Assembly (NCBI GenBank): GCA_027000105.1 | Contig: JALTOP010000533.1 | Coordinates: forward strand, 11,535 to 31,046 | From: Planctomycetaceae bacterium | Lineage (GTDB): Bacteria > Planctomycetota > Planctomycetia > Planctomycetales > Planctomycetaceae | Length of the DNA stretch: 19,512 nt | Direction: 5' to 3' | Part shown: positions 7,695-14,486 of the stretch, piece after piece | How positions within the stretch are numbered: position 1 is the first letter of the stretch | Layout: each line of letters opens with the position of its first letter | Position numbers and translations under genes: made by a program | The notes under the pieces: model-generated | What the model was told of the DNA's origin: nothing | Database searches by the model: none | What the model saw: only the letters and a program-made list of their open reading frames with translations

Positions 7695-8303
7695 CTACAG
7701 TTTGATCCCGGAAAAAGCCATGAAGGCAAGCGACATCAAACCAACGGTGATAAAGGTGATCCCCAGGCCCTTGAGGGCATCCGGGACATCGCTGTATTTC
7801 AGTTTTTCACGAACTCCCGCCAGTGCGGTAATTGCCAACGCCCACCCAAGACCGGAGCCAAAACCGTAAACACAGCTTTCTGCGAAGTTGTAATTACGTT
7901 CGACCATGAACAGGGATCCCCCCAGGATCGCACAGTTGACTGTAATCAACGGGAGAAAAATACCGAGTGCGTTATAAAGAGGTGGGAAATAGCGGTCGAG
8001 TGTCATTTCCAGAATCTGCACCATCGCGGCGATTACACCGATGTAACTGATCAGGCCCAGAAATTCGAGATCGACACCGGTTAAGCCGATCCATCCCAAT
8101 GCATCTTTCTTCAGCAGATAGACGTAAATCAGGTTGTTGGCAGGAACAGTAATTGTCTGGATGACAACAACGGCAACACCAAGTCCCATTGCGGTTTTTA
8201 CATTCTTGGAAATCGCCAGGAAGGTACACATTCCGAGAAAGAATGCCAACGCAAGATTCTCGATAAATACCGATGTCAAAAACAGGCTGAGAAAATGTTC
8301 CAT
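7695..8303 (-). CDS. nqrE: Na+-translocating NADH:quinone reductase subunit E
   Basis: A 202-residue integral membrane subunit with about six helices, homologous to NqrD and to RnfA. The N-terminus MEHFLSLFLTSVFIENLALA is typical of NqrE. Cys26 (FFLGMCTFLA) and Cys124 (TVNCAILGG) are the two conserved cysteines which, with those of NqrD, hold the intramembrane Fe (or 2Fe-2S) centre that passes electrons from NqrF to NqrC. I start at ATG 8303; an upstream ATG at 8336 would add eleven residues not found in the family. The start has only a weak GAG upstream. A 73-base gap separates it from nqrD. Confidence 0.97.
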   Translation of the reverse strand: MEHFLSLFLTSVFIENLALAFFLGMCTFLAISKNVKTAMGLGVAVVVIQTITVPANNLIYVYLLKKDALGWIGLTGVDLEFLGLISYIGVIAAMVQILEMTLDRYFPPLYNALGIFLPLITVNCAILGGSLFMVERNYNFAESCVYGFGSGLGWALAITALAGVREKLKYSDVPDALKGLGITFITVGLMSLAFMAFSGIKL

Positions 8304-8376
8304 GATGAACTCGACTCGAAAAAAATCATTATTCAAAAAACAGGCAGCAACTTTTCAGGACACAGCAGCAGTGATG

Positions 8377-9006
8377 TCAACTATCTTTTTCAACCTGGCT
8401 GGGGTCAAACGTGCGCAGTATCCAAATGAAAGTTCCAATCAGAAAGAATGCGCTGGGGGGGAGCAACATCAAGCCGTTCGGCACGTACCACCCGCCATCA
8501 GTTGCCAACGGGAGTACCTGAATACCGAACAATTGCCCCGCACCGGTCAGTTCCCGGACAATACCGACACAAACAAGCAGAACGCTGTAACCGAGGCCGT
8601 TTCCGATGCCATCGAGGAAACTGGTCCACCAGTCATTTTTCATCGCGAATGCTTCAGCTCGCCCCATCACGATACAGTTGGTAATAATCAACCCGACAAA
8701 GACAGAAAGCGTCTTGGCGATTTCTGGAAGAAATGCTTTCAGAATCTGATCAACCACGATCACCAGCGAGGCGATGACCGTCATTTGCACGATAATGCGA
8801 ATACTGTTTGGTATGAAATTGCGAATCGCGGCAATGATCGCATTTGAAAACGCAACGACCAACGTCACTGCAACGGCCATTGTCACGGTTGTCTGCATTT
8901 TGCTGGTAACAGCCAATGCTGAGCATATTCCCAGCACCTGTAACGCAATCGGATTGTTGGCAAAGATCGGGCTGAGCAGAACGTCTTTAATTTTTGATTG
9001 ACTCAT
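8377..9006 (-). CDS. nqrD: Na+-translocating NADH:quinone reductase subunit D
   Basis: A 209-residue integral membrane subunit with about six helices, paralogous to NqrE and related to RnfE. Cys28 (QVLGICSALAV) and Cys111 (ITNCIVMGRAEAFA) correspond to the conserved Cys29 and Cys112 of the Vibrio protein and should bind the intramembrane metal centre with NqrE. The ATG is preceded by GGTAGAGACTC, a modest Shine-Dalgarno sequence. It is the fourth gene of the nqr series, 108 bases after nqrC. Confidence 0.97.
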   Translation of the reverse strand: MSQSKIKDVLLSPIFANNPIALQVLGICSALAVTSKMQTTVTMAVAVTLVVAFSNAIIAAIRNFIPNSIRIIVQMTVIASLVIVVDQILKAFLPEIAKTLSVFVGLIITNCIVMGRAEAFAMKNDWWTSFLDGIGNGLGYSVLLVCVGIVRELTGAGQLFGIQVLPLATDGGWYVPNGLMLLPPSAFFLIGTFIWILRTFDPSQVEKDS

Positions 9007-9047
9007 GAGTCTCTACCTGGTTTCAAATTATTTCAACTTGTTGTTTG

Positions 9048-9076
9048 AACAGGATTTCTTGCTTAAACAGGATTTC
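9048..9076. repeat. Tandem 11-base direct repeat in the nqrC-nqrD gap
   Basis: AACAGGATTTC occurs at 9048-9058 and again at 9066-9076, an 18-base period. The flanking bases TTGA/TTAA are also similar. No function is evident; it may be a small duplication in the spacer. Confidence 0.5.
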
Positions 9077-9114
9077 CGAAAACGACAGACGGCGTCAACT
9101 TCAATGGGACGACT

Positions 9115-9948
9115 TCATTGGGAGACGCTACTCAACTTGGTAACGGGAAACTGTCCCTCTCTTATTTTTTTCAGCAACGGTCCGTATCCTTCATCGCCCA
9201 GCCAGAACTTGAACATGTTTTCAACTCCTCGTGTGGTGATTGTCGCTCCGGCAAGGGCATCGAACTTGTGTTCCGAGTCCGGCATATCGCAGGTGACGAC
9301 TCCCTTGTAAAAGGAGATATCGACCTGACCTTCGTCGTTGAACAGAACTTTGGGGCACTCCGGATTGCTCCATTTGGCTTTCCATTTCGGGTTATTGATT
9401 TCGCCGCCCAAACCAGGAGTTTCGCCATCTTCGTAGAACGTGAGGCCCCGAACCGTCTTGCCATCACTGTCGAGCGAAAGCAGTCCCCAAATCGTCGACC
9501 ACAGTCCCTTTCCTCGAACTGGCAGAATCAACTGATCGATCGAGCCATCCGGTTTGCTGACGATGTAGATTTTCGTGTATTTCTCCCGACGTTTGATACC
9601 TGCCAAATCTTTATCCGCGGGGATTTCGACGGTCAAATCTTCGTTCTTGGCGACATCGCTCAACTTGAAATTCTCAGGATCCTTGACGGCATCCGTTACT
9701 TCACCTGTCGACAAGTCAATCATCACAGTTTTAATCTGTTTATACAGTTCAGGAATTTCGGAATCCTTTGTCTTTCCTTTCTCATACAGTCCCGCAACAG
9801 AGAGAACTTCCCGCTGAAAAGCGATCCGCTCATTCTTTTCCTTGATTGGACGCAGAACAACCGCCGCACTGGAAACAACCAGAGAGCAGACCAGGCAGAG
9901 GACAAATGCGACAAGAAACGTATTTTGGAGAGAGTCACGCTGAGGCAT
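9115..9948 (-). CDS. nqrC: Na+-translocating NADH:quinone reductase subunit C (FMN-binding)
   Basis: A 277-residue subunit with one N-terminal membrane helix (about 10-32) and a large FMN-binding domain outside the cytoplasmic membrane. ETPGLGGEI (about 176-184) is a conserved family segment. The FMN acceptor is Thr236 in DALAGATITTRG (230-241), where ApbE links FMN by a phosphoester bond. The usual motif is Dxx(S/T)GAT; here the S/T position is Ala233. The ATG start at 9948 overlaps the end of nqrB by 14 bases, indicating translational coupling. Length is close to the family (about 255-280). Confidence 0.97.
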   Translation of the reverse strand: MPQRDSLQNTFLVAFVLCLVCSLVVSSAAVVLRPIKEKNERIAFQREVLSVAGLYEKGKTKDSEIPELYKQIKTVMIDLSTGEVTDAVKDPENFKLSDVAKNEDLTVEIPADKDLAGIKRREKYTKIYIVSKPDGSIDQLILPVRGKGLWSTIWGLLSLDSDGKTVRGLTFYEDGETPGLGGEINNPKWKAKWSNPECPKVLFNDEGQVDISFYKGVVTCDMPDSEHKFDALAGATITTRGVENMFKFWLGDEGYGPLLKKIREGQFPVTKLSSVSQ

Positions 9949-11194
9949 TGGAACGTGCTAACCTTCGTTTGATATTGGCTTGGACAAAGAAGTAATCGAT
10001 CAATGGAGCGAACACGTTGCCAAACAGAATGGCCAACATGATCCCTTCCGGAAATGCAGGATTGATGACCCGAACCAGAATTGTCATGAATCCGATCAAC
10101 ATGCCATACAACCACTTTCCGCCACTGGTAAAGGCGGCACTAACAGGGTCGGTTGCCATGAAAACCGTACCGAATGCGAACCCGCCAACAACCAGATGCC
10201 AGTAGGGTGGCATCGCAAACACGGCGTTGCTGTCACTGCCGATCAGATACAAAATGGAGGAAGTTCCGAGTGCTCCCAGAACCACTCCAGACATGATTTT
10301 CCACGAACCAATCCCTGTTGCGATAAGAATGAATGCACCGATCAGGCAGGCCAATGTCGAGGTTTCCCCCATCGAGCCGGGTTGAATACCGAGAAACGCC
10401 GTCATCCAGTCCATTCCGAGTCCACCTTGCGAAACCGAACCGGTAATTGCGTTCATTCCGACAGAAGCCTGCTGGGAGGGAAGAGAACCAAGTGCTCCGA
10501 GTGGCGTCGCGCCGCTGACCCCGTCAACAGTTCTCCAGATCGAATCACCTGTAATGTTTCCGGGATAGGCGAAATACAGAAAAGCTCGTGCGGTCAACGC
10601 GACATTCAAAAAGTTCTTGCCGGTTCCACCGAAGACTTCCTTGCCGAGAACGACACCAAACATAATCCCGATTGCCGCCTGCCATAAAGGCATGGTTGCG
10701 GGCAATGTTAACGGGAAGAGCATTCCAGTGACCAGAAAACCTTCATTGATTTCGTGCTTGCGAACGATGCTGAAGATCAGTTCGCACAAACCTCCGGCAA
10801 TGTTTGTTACCAAAAACAGCGGAATGAAATACAACGCCCCATGCACAAGGTTGGAAAGAAAGCAGCTTGCATCTGGAGTGAGGTGAAGCATCGAAAGGAC
10901 AGCGCCACGCCAGCCATCGACATCGGTTTGTCCGGTTTCCGCCAAGGCAAGATTCGCCTGGTAACCAGTGTTCCACATCGCCATCAGAATACAGGGACCG
11001 AGGGCGGCAACGACCGTGATCATCATCCGTTTCAGATCGAGTGCATCGCGAACGTGGGAGGGCCCTTCAGTCACCTCGTCAGGAGTAAACAGGAAAGTAT
11101 CGCCAGCTTCGTAAAGAGGATAGAGCGATTCAAACTTCCCTCCCTTGGTGAATAGAGGATGCAGCTTATCGAGAAATTGTCTCAACGCTTTCAT
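9935..11194 (-). CDS. nqrB: Na+-translocating NADH:quinone reductase subunit B
   Basis: A 419-residue polytopic subunit (about ten helices) carrying covalent FMN and riboflavin, and part of the Na+ path and quinone site. The N-terminus MKALRQFLDKLHPLFTKGGK and the segment SLYPLYEAGDTFLF match NqrB. The FMN acceptor is Thr230 in DGVSGATPLGALG (224-236), an intact Dxx(S/T)GAT motif. ATDPVSAAFT and GNVFAPLIDYFFV near the C-terminus are also typical. The ATG at 11194 was chosen by family length and by AAGG upstream; a TTG at 11275 would add 27 residues foreign to the family. Its 3' end overlaps nqrC. A 138-base gap after nqrA holds only small dyads. Confidence 0.97.
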   Translation of the reverse strand: MKALRQFLDKLHPLFTKGGKFESLYPLYEAGDTFLFTPDEVTEGPSHVRDALDLKRMMITVVAALGPCILMAMWNTGYQANLALAETGQTDVDGWRGAVLSMLHLTPDASCFLSNLVHGALYFIPLFLVTNIAGGLCELIFSIVRKHEINEGFLVTGMLFPLTLPATMPLWQAAIGIMFGVVLGKEVFGGTGKNFLNVALTARAFLYFAYPGNITGDSIWRTVDGVSGATPLGALGSLPSQQASVGMNAITGSVSQGGLGMDWMTAFLGIQPGSMGETSTLACLIGAFILIATGIGSWKIMSGVVLGALGTSSILYLIGSDSNAVFAMPPYWHLVVGGFAFGTVFMATDPVSAAFTSGGKWLYGMLIGFMTILVRVINPAFPEGIMLAILFGNVFAPLIDYFFVQANIKRRLARSNASA

Positions 11195-11332
11195 ATTTCT
11201 GGAATCCCTTGGAACACAGAAGCGACCGCTACTGCACGGCCATGTTGCAGCCGCAGACTCCGCTGTGCGGACCAAATACGCAATTAAAAATGTATCGAAT
11301 TGGGACCAAAGGCGGCCCTGACAAACATTAAA

Positions 11333-12688
11333 TCAGCCTTCTCTTTCGATTGTATCCAGACATTGACGCAACAATGGGCCATACTCCATCTTGCCAGGAC
11401 AGACAAACGTGCAAAGTGCGAGGTCGTCTTCGTTCAGTTCGAGGCATCCCAGCGCTTGGGCCTGATCGGTGTCGGATGTCAAAAGTGCCCGCAGTAAAAA
11501 CGTCGGCAAGATATCAAGAGGCATCACCTTCTCATACGAGCCGATTGGAACCATCGCCCGTTTGCTGCCCCCCGTATTGGTTGTCATATTGAATCGTTTG
11601 TTTGGATTGATTAGCGAATAAATGCTGGAAGCAAAAGTGTTTTTGACTGAAAACTTGTTGAAGCCCGGCATCTGCCAACCCATAAACTCCCGTTCGTGCC
11701 CCTCGGCTACCGCACTGACCTGATTGTGATACCTCCCCAGATACCCGAAAACTCCCGCTGCCTTCCGCCCCGAAAGAACAGAACCCGAAATAACCCGACG
11801 ATCGACCTCGCAAAGTTGCTCGTTCACAAGATCATCAACCGAAGCGCCGAGCCGCGTCCGCAATAACCGTGGCTCATTTACAACAGGCCCCGCCAGCGAA
11901 ATGATTCGCTCGACAAAAAGTCGACCGGTGTCAAAAAGCTTCCCGATTGCGATAACATCCTGATAGTTGATATGCCAGACAGTCTTATCCATACTCACCG
12001 GATCGAGAAAATGGATATGCGTCCCGGGCAAACCAGCCGGGTGCGGTCCTGCAAATTCTTCCGGCTCGATAAAATCGAGCGATGCCCCAGGGACTTTCAC
12101 TCCCGCTTCCTGACACAGGTGAACTTTACCATCTGTCAAATGGCGTAACACCTGCAAACCGTGCACGAACGACGCCTCATTTTCCGCAATGACCAGATTC
12201 ACGTCAGCACAAAGCGGTTCGGTATCGATAGCCGTGATGAAAAGAGAATGTGGCACGCTATCAATGGCGGGGACTTTATCGAACGGGCGTGTCCTTATCG
12301 CCGTCCACAAACCGGAATCAACGAGATTTTGCCGCACTTCTTCGCGGCTCAACGCAGAAAGATCGGCTTTCTCGTAGGACTTGAAGGTGACCTCTTCATC
12401 TCCATCCAGTTCGATCACTATCGACTGAAACGACCGTCGAGCCCCACGGTTCACCTCAACGACTGTCCCGCAACCGGGAGAGACAAACTGAACACCGGGG
12501 TTCTTTTTGTCCTTGAATAACGGTTGTCCAAGTTTGACCTTCTCGCCCACCTGGACGAGCATGGTCGGTTTCATGCCAATGTAATCGGGGCCAATGAGGG
12601 CAACTCGCCCTATTTCAGGACCAGCGTGAATAACCTGTTGCGGTTCCCCGGTTATTGGTAAATCCAACCCTTTTTTGATGGTAATCAT
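11333..12688 (-). CDS. nqrA: Na+-translocating NADH:quinone reductase subunit A
   Basis: A 451-residue soluble subunit on the cytoplasmic side of Na+-NQR with no own redox cofactor, related to RnfC. The opening MITIKKGLDLPITGEPQQVI, the barrel-hybrid segment ending KVKLGQPLFKDKKNPGVQF (about 50-68), SPGCGTVVEVNRGARR, and the C-terminal CTFVCPGKMEYGPLLRQCLDTIEREG match NqrA at full length. It is the first gene of the locus. The ATG has GAGAG almost touching it and GGAG about 14 bases upstream. A likely promoter lies about 55 bases upstream (12743-12752). Confidence 0.98.
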   Translation of the reverse strand: MITIKKGLDLPITGEPQQVIHAGPEIGRVALIGPDYIGMKPTMLVQVGEKVKLGQPLFKDKKNPGVQFVSPGCGTVVEVNRGARRSFQSIVIELDGDEEVTFKSYEKADLSALSREEVRQNLVDSGLWTAIRTRPFDKVPAIDSVPHSLFITAIDTEPLCADVNLVIAENEASFVHGLQVLRHLTDGKVHLCQEAGVKVPGASLDFIEPEEFAGPHPAGLPGTHIHFLDPVSMDKTVWHINYQDVIAIGKLFDTGRLFVERIISLAGPVVNEPRLLRTRLGASVDDLVNEQLCEVDRRVISGSVLSGRKAAGVFGYLGRYHNQVSAVAEGHEREFMGWQMPGFNKFSVKNTFASSIYSLINPNKRFNMTTNTGGSKRAMVPIGSYEKVMPLDILPTFLLRALLTSDTDQAQALGCLELNEDDLALCTFVCPGKMEYGPLLRQCLDTIEREG

Positions 12689-12742
12689 CTCTCAGCAGCA
12701 CTCCGCATTAGTCTGACGCCACACGTCGTTGATTTTTTTGGG

Positions 12743-12752
12743 GTTATAGCAA
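12743..12752 (-). promoter_or_regulatory. Putative extended -10 promoter of the nqr locus
   Basis: On the minus strand TTGCTATAAC gives an extended -10 (TGnTATAAC), about 55 bases upstream of the nqrA ATG. TTCCCA lies 17 bases before the hexamer and is a poor -35. Motif-based call only. Confidence 0.4.
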
Positions 12753-12874
12753 CTTCCTCTGAAGATGGGAATCGTCGGGCTCAGTTCCGTATTATTTTCT
12801 TGGTAAATTCAGGAAATCCCCGCAATGATAGTCCAGCAGTGCCCACGCAAGAACGTTGTTTTACTTCAAAGAGT

Positions 12875-12891
12875 TGCGACATATTGTCGCA
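12875..12891. promoter_or_regulatory. Perfect palindrome TGCGACA-TAT-TGTCGCA, probable operator
   Basis: Seven-base perfect arms flank a three-base centre. A plus-strand TTTACT at 12861-12866 and TATTGT at 12883-12888, inside the palindrome, could form -35 and -10 boxes 16 bases apart, so a bound repressor would block this promoter. The ACA...TGT core and spacing recall operators of winged-helix repressors such as the BlaI/CopY family; that family link is inference. I found no second copy in the window. Confidence 0.6.
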
Positions 12892-13053
12892 TGTTTTCTT
12901 TAACTTGTACGCTGGAGTAAATAGGGGGATTAGGGGGAGCCGTCTGGTCTGTTACCGCAGTCGGTGCTGATTATTCCCTCAAACCGGAATGATGTTACCG
13001 GAAATGAAAAATATCATGAAATAACTCCCAGCTTGCCTAAAACACGCTTGCTT

Positions 13054-13071
13054 ACATCACCTGTTTGATGT
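13054..13071. repeat. Inverted repeat ACATCA-N6-TGATGT upstream of the DUF1080 gene
   Basis: Perfect six-base arms at 13054-13059 and 13066-13071 lie 57 bases before the GTG start at 13128. It could be a small operator or leader hairpin. Arms this short can occur by chance. Confidence 0.35.
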
Positions 13072-13127
13072 CACAGTATTGATGCTTGCTTGTACCGACT
13101 CATTTACAGAGGGAAGGGGATTTTAAC

Positions 13128-14264
13128 GTGCGATTTTCAGGTGTCCTGACTGCAGTTGTGACCTGTCTTTTATCAGTCGTGGGGAGTGTTTCCCTCTCGA
13201 ACGCGGCGGGTCCTCCTGATTCTGGTAGGCTGGTAGCTGTCGATCTTTCGCAGGTGGATGATGATTTCCGCTTTCAGGGGGAATATATGGGGTACATCGC
13301 CACCGCTTTTGGTTCACCGTATGTCAAGAAGGTCGGTTTGCAGATTATTGCCCGCGGGAACGGGAATTTCGAGGCCACTTTCTATGAAGGTGGGCTTCCC
13401 GGTGATGGATGGAATAAACGGGATCGTCTACGCAGTAGCGGGAAAAATGTGGAGGGAGCGGTTACGTTTCACTTTCAGCAAACTCATATCACCGTAACGG
13501 GAAGTCGCGCGTACGTTTTTGACGATAAGGGGGACGAGTTGGGAGACCTTCCCAAATATGCCCGCGTCAGTCCTACGCTCGGTTTGCAGCCTCCGTGCAA
13601 TGCGATCGTCCTGTTCAATGGTCACAGGAACAAGTTGTGGAAGAACATGAAAGTTACCGGCGACCACCTTCTCGAGCAGGGAGCCGAGACGGTCGATTCA
13701 TACAGGGATTTCCGCCTTCATCTCGAATTCCGGCTTCCGTACAAGCCGAATGTTCTCGGGCAGGATCGCGGCAACAGTGGTATTTACCTGCAGAGGCGTT
13801 ACGAGGTTCAGGTCCTCGATTCGTTTGGCCTGGAAGGATTGCCCAATGAGTGTGGGGGCATCTACAAACAGCGTGCGCCCGAGCAGAATATGTGTCTGGC
13901 TCCATTGAGTTGGCAGACATACGATATCGATTTTCGTGCAGCTCGTTATGATGATCAGGGCAATAAGACAGAGAATACAAAAATTCGCGTACGGCTCAAT
14001 GGTGTTGTTATTCATGACGCGATTGAAGTCGAAACAAAAACTGGTGCAGGTAAGCCGGAAGGTCCGGAAGCGATGCCCATTTTACTGCAGGATCACGGCA
14101 ATCCGGTTCGCTACCGAAATATCTGGCTCGTTGAAGGTGATCCCTTTGCGGCAGAAGATTCCCGTTCCTGCGAACCAGTCCCGTATGATTTGTCGGCCGA
14201 TAATTTCTACTACGGCGGTCCCGCTCCAATTTTCAATCCGCAGGTACCGCAAAGAATGTGGTAG
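13128..14264 (+). CDS. Exported DUF1080 (3-keto-disaccharide hydrolase family) protein
   Basis: A 378-residue secreted protein. GTG at 13128 is preferred because GGAAGGGG lies about eight bases upstream and the product then starts with a good signal peptide (about residues 1-27, ending SNAAG); a TTG at 13086 is possible but poorer. An N-terminal module (about 35-160) has FRFQGEYMGY, LQIIARGNGNFEATFYEGGLPGDGW and a linker ending RVSPTLGLQPP. The DUF1080 / LamG-like domain follows, from AIVLFNG, with GNSGIYLQRRYEVQVLDSFG, LSWQTYDIDFRAARYD and LQDHGNPVRYRNIWLV. The C-terminal tail is Pro/Tyr-rich. The domain is linked to 3-keto-glycoside processing in characterised members; the substrate here is unknown. 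It is transcribed divergently from nqr and is a paralogue of the gene at 17456. Confidence 0.9.
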   Translation: MRFSGVLTAVVTCLLSVVGSVSLSNAAGPPDSGRLVAVDLSQVDDDFRFQGEYMGYIATAFGSPYVKKVGLQIIARGNGNFEATFYEGGLPGDGWNKRDRLRSSGKNVEGAVTFHFQQTHITVTGSRAYVFDDKGDELGDLPKYARVSPTLGLQPPCNAIVLFNGHRNKLWKNMKVTGDHLLEQGAETVDSYRDFRLHLEFRLPYKPNVLGQDRGNSGIYLQRRYEVQVLDSFGLEGLPNECGGIYKQRAPEQNMCLAPLSWQTYDIDFRAARYDDQGNKTENTKIRVRLNGVVIHDAIEVETKTGAGKPEGPEAMPILLQDHGNPVRYRNIWLVEGDPFAAEDSRSCEPVPYDLSADNFYYGGPAPIFNPQVPQRMW

Positions 14265-14486
14265 TGCAGGGGCCACGGTCAAATACGAACGCGTCCACTT
14301 CGCAGTGACCAATGGTGCAGCTATCGGCGCAATGCGGGAGACAACACCGCGAAGCGAAGAGACGTCGCAACACGGAGGAGACTCCAACGCGCAGTCGAAA
14401 CGGCAAGCTGTGCCATTACCGGTTTAGACGCCTCCCTTCACGGCTATAATCTGTTTGGAAGAGGACGTCGTTGGGAATTGGGAAGA
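14265..14486. other. Convergent intergenic region, nothing recognised
   Basis: A 222-base gap between the ends of the DUF1080 gene (plus) and the GspE-like gene (minus). I see no strong hairpin followed by a T-run in either direction and no convincing small gene. Confidence 0.5.

Larger units (their letters stand above)
12689..13127. other. Divergent intergenic region between nqrA and the first DUF1080 gene
   Basis: A 439-base gap with no credible gene. It contains a putative minus-strand promoter for nqr (12743-12752), a perfect 17-base palindrome (12875-12891), a smaller inverted repeat (13054-13071), and the repeated words ACCGGAATG / ACCGGAAATG near 12985-13005 and GCTTGCTT near 13046 and 13084. 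A shared regulator for both directions is possible but not shown. Confidence 0.6.

Noticed and set aside
8304..8336. 11-residue extension of NqrE from an upstream ATG
   Set aside because: NqrE proteins begin MEHF/MEHY; Cys26 falls at the expected position only with the 8303 start.
9118..9972. Plus-strand frame of 284 codons opposite nqrC
   Set aside because: It mirrors nqrC almost exactly and has no recognisable domain; it is an antisense shadow.
11195..11275. 27-residue N-terminal extension of NqrB from a TTG
   Set aside because: Family members start at MKAL-type sequence, the extension has no homology, and ATG 11194 has an AAGG upstream.
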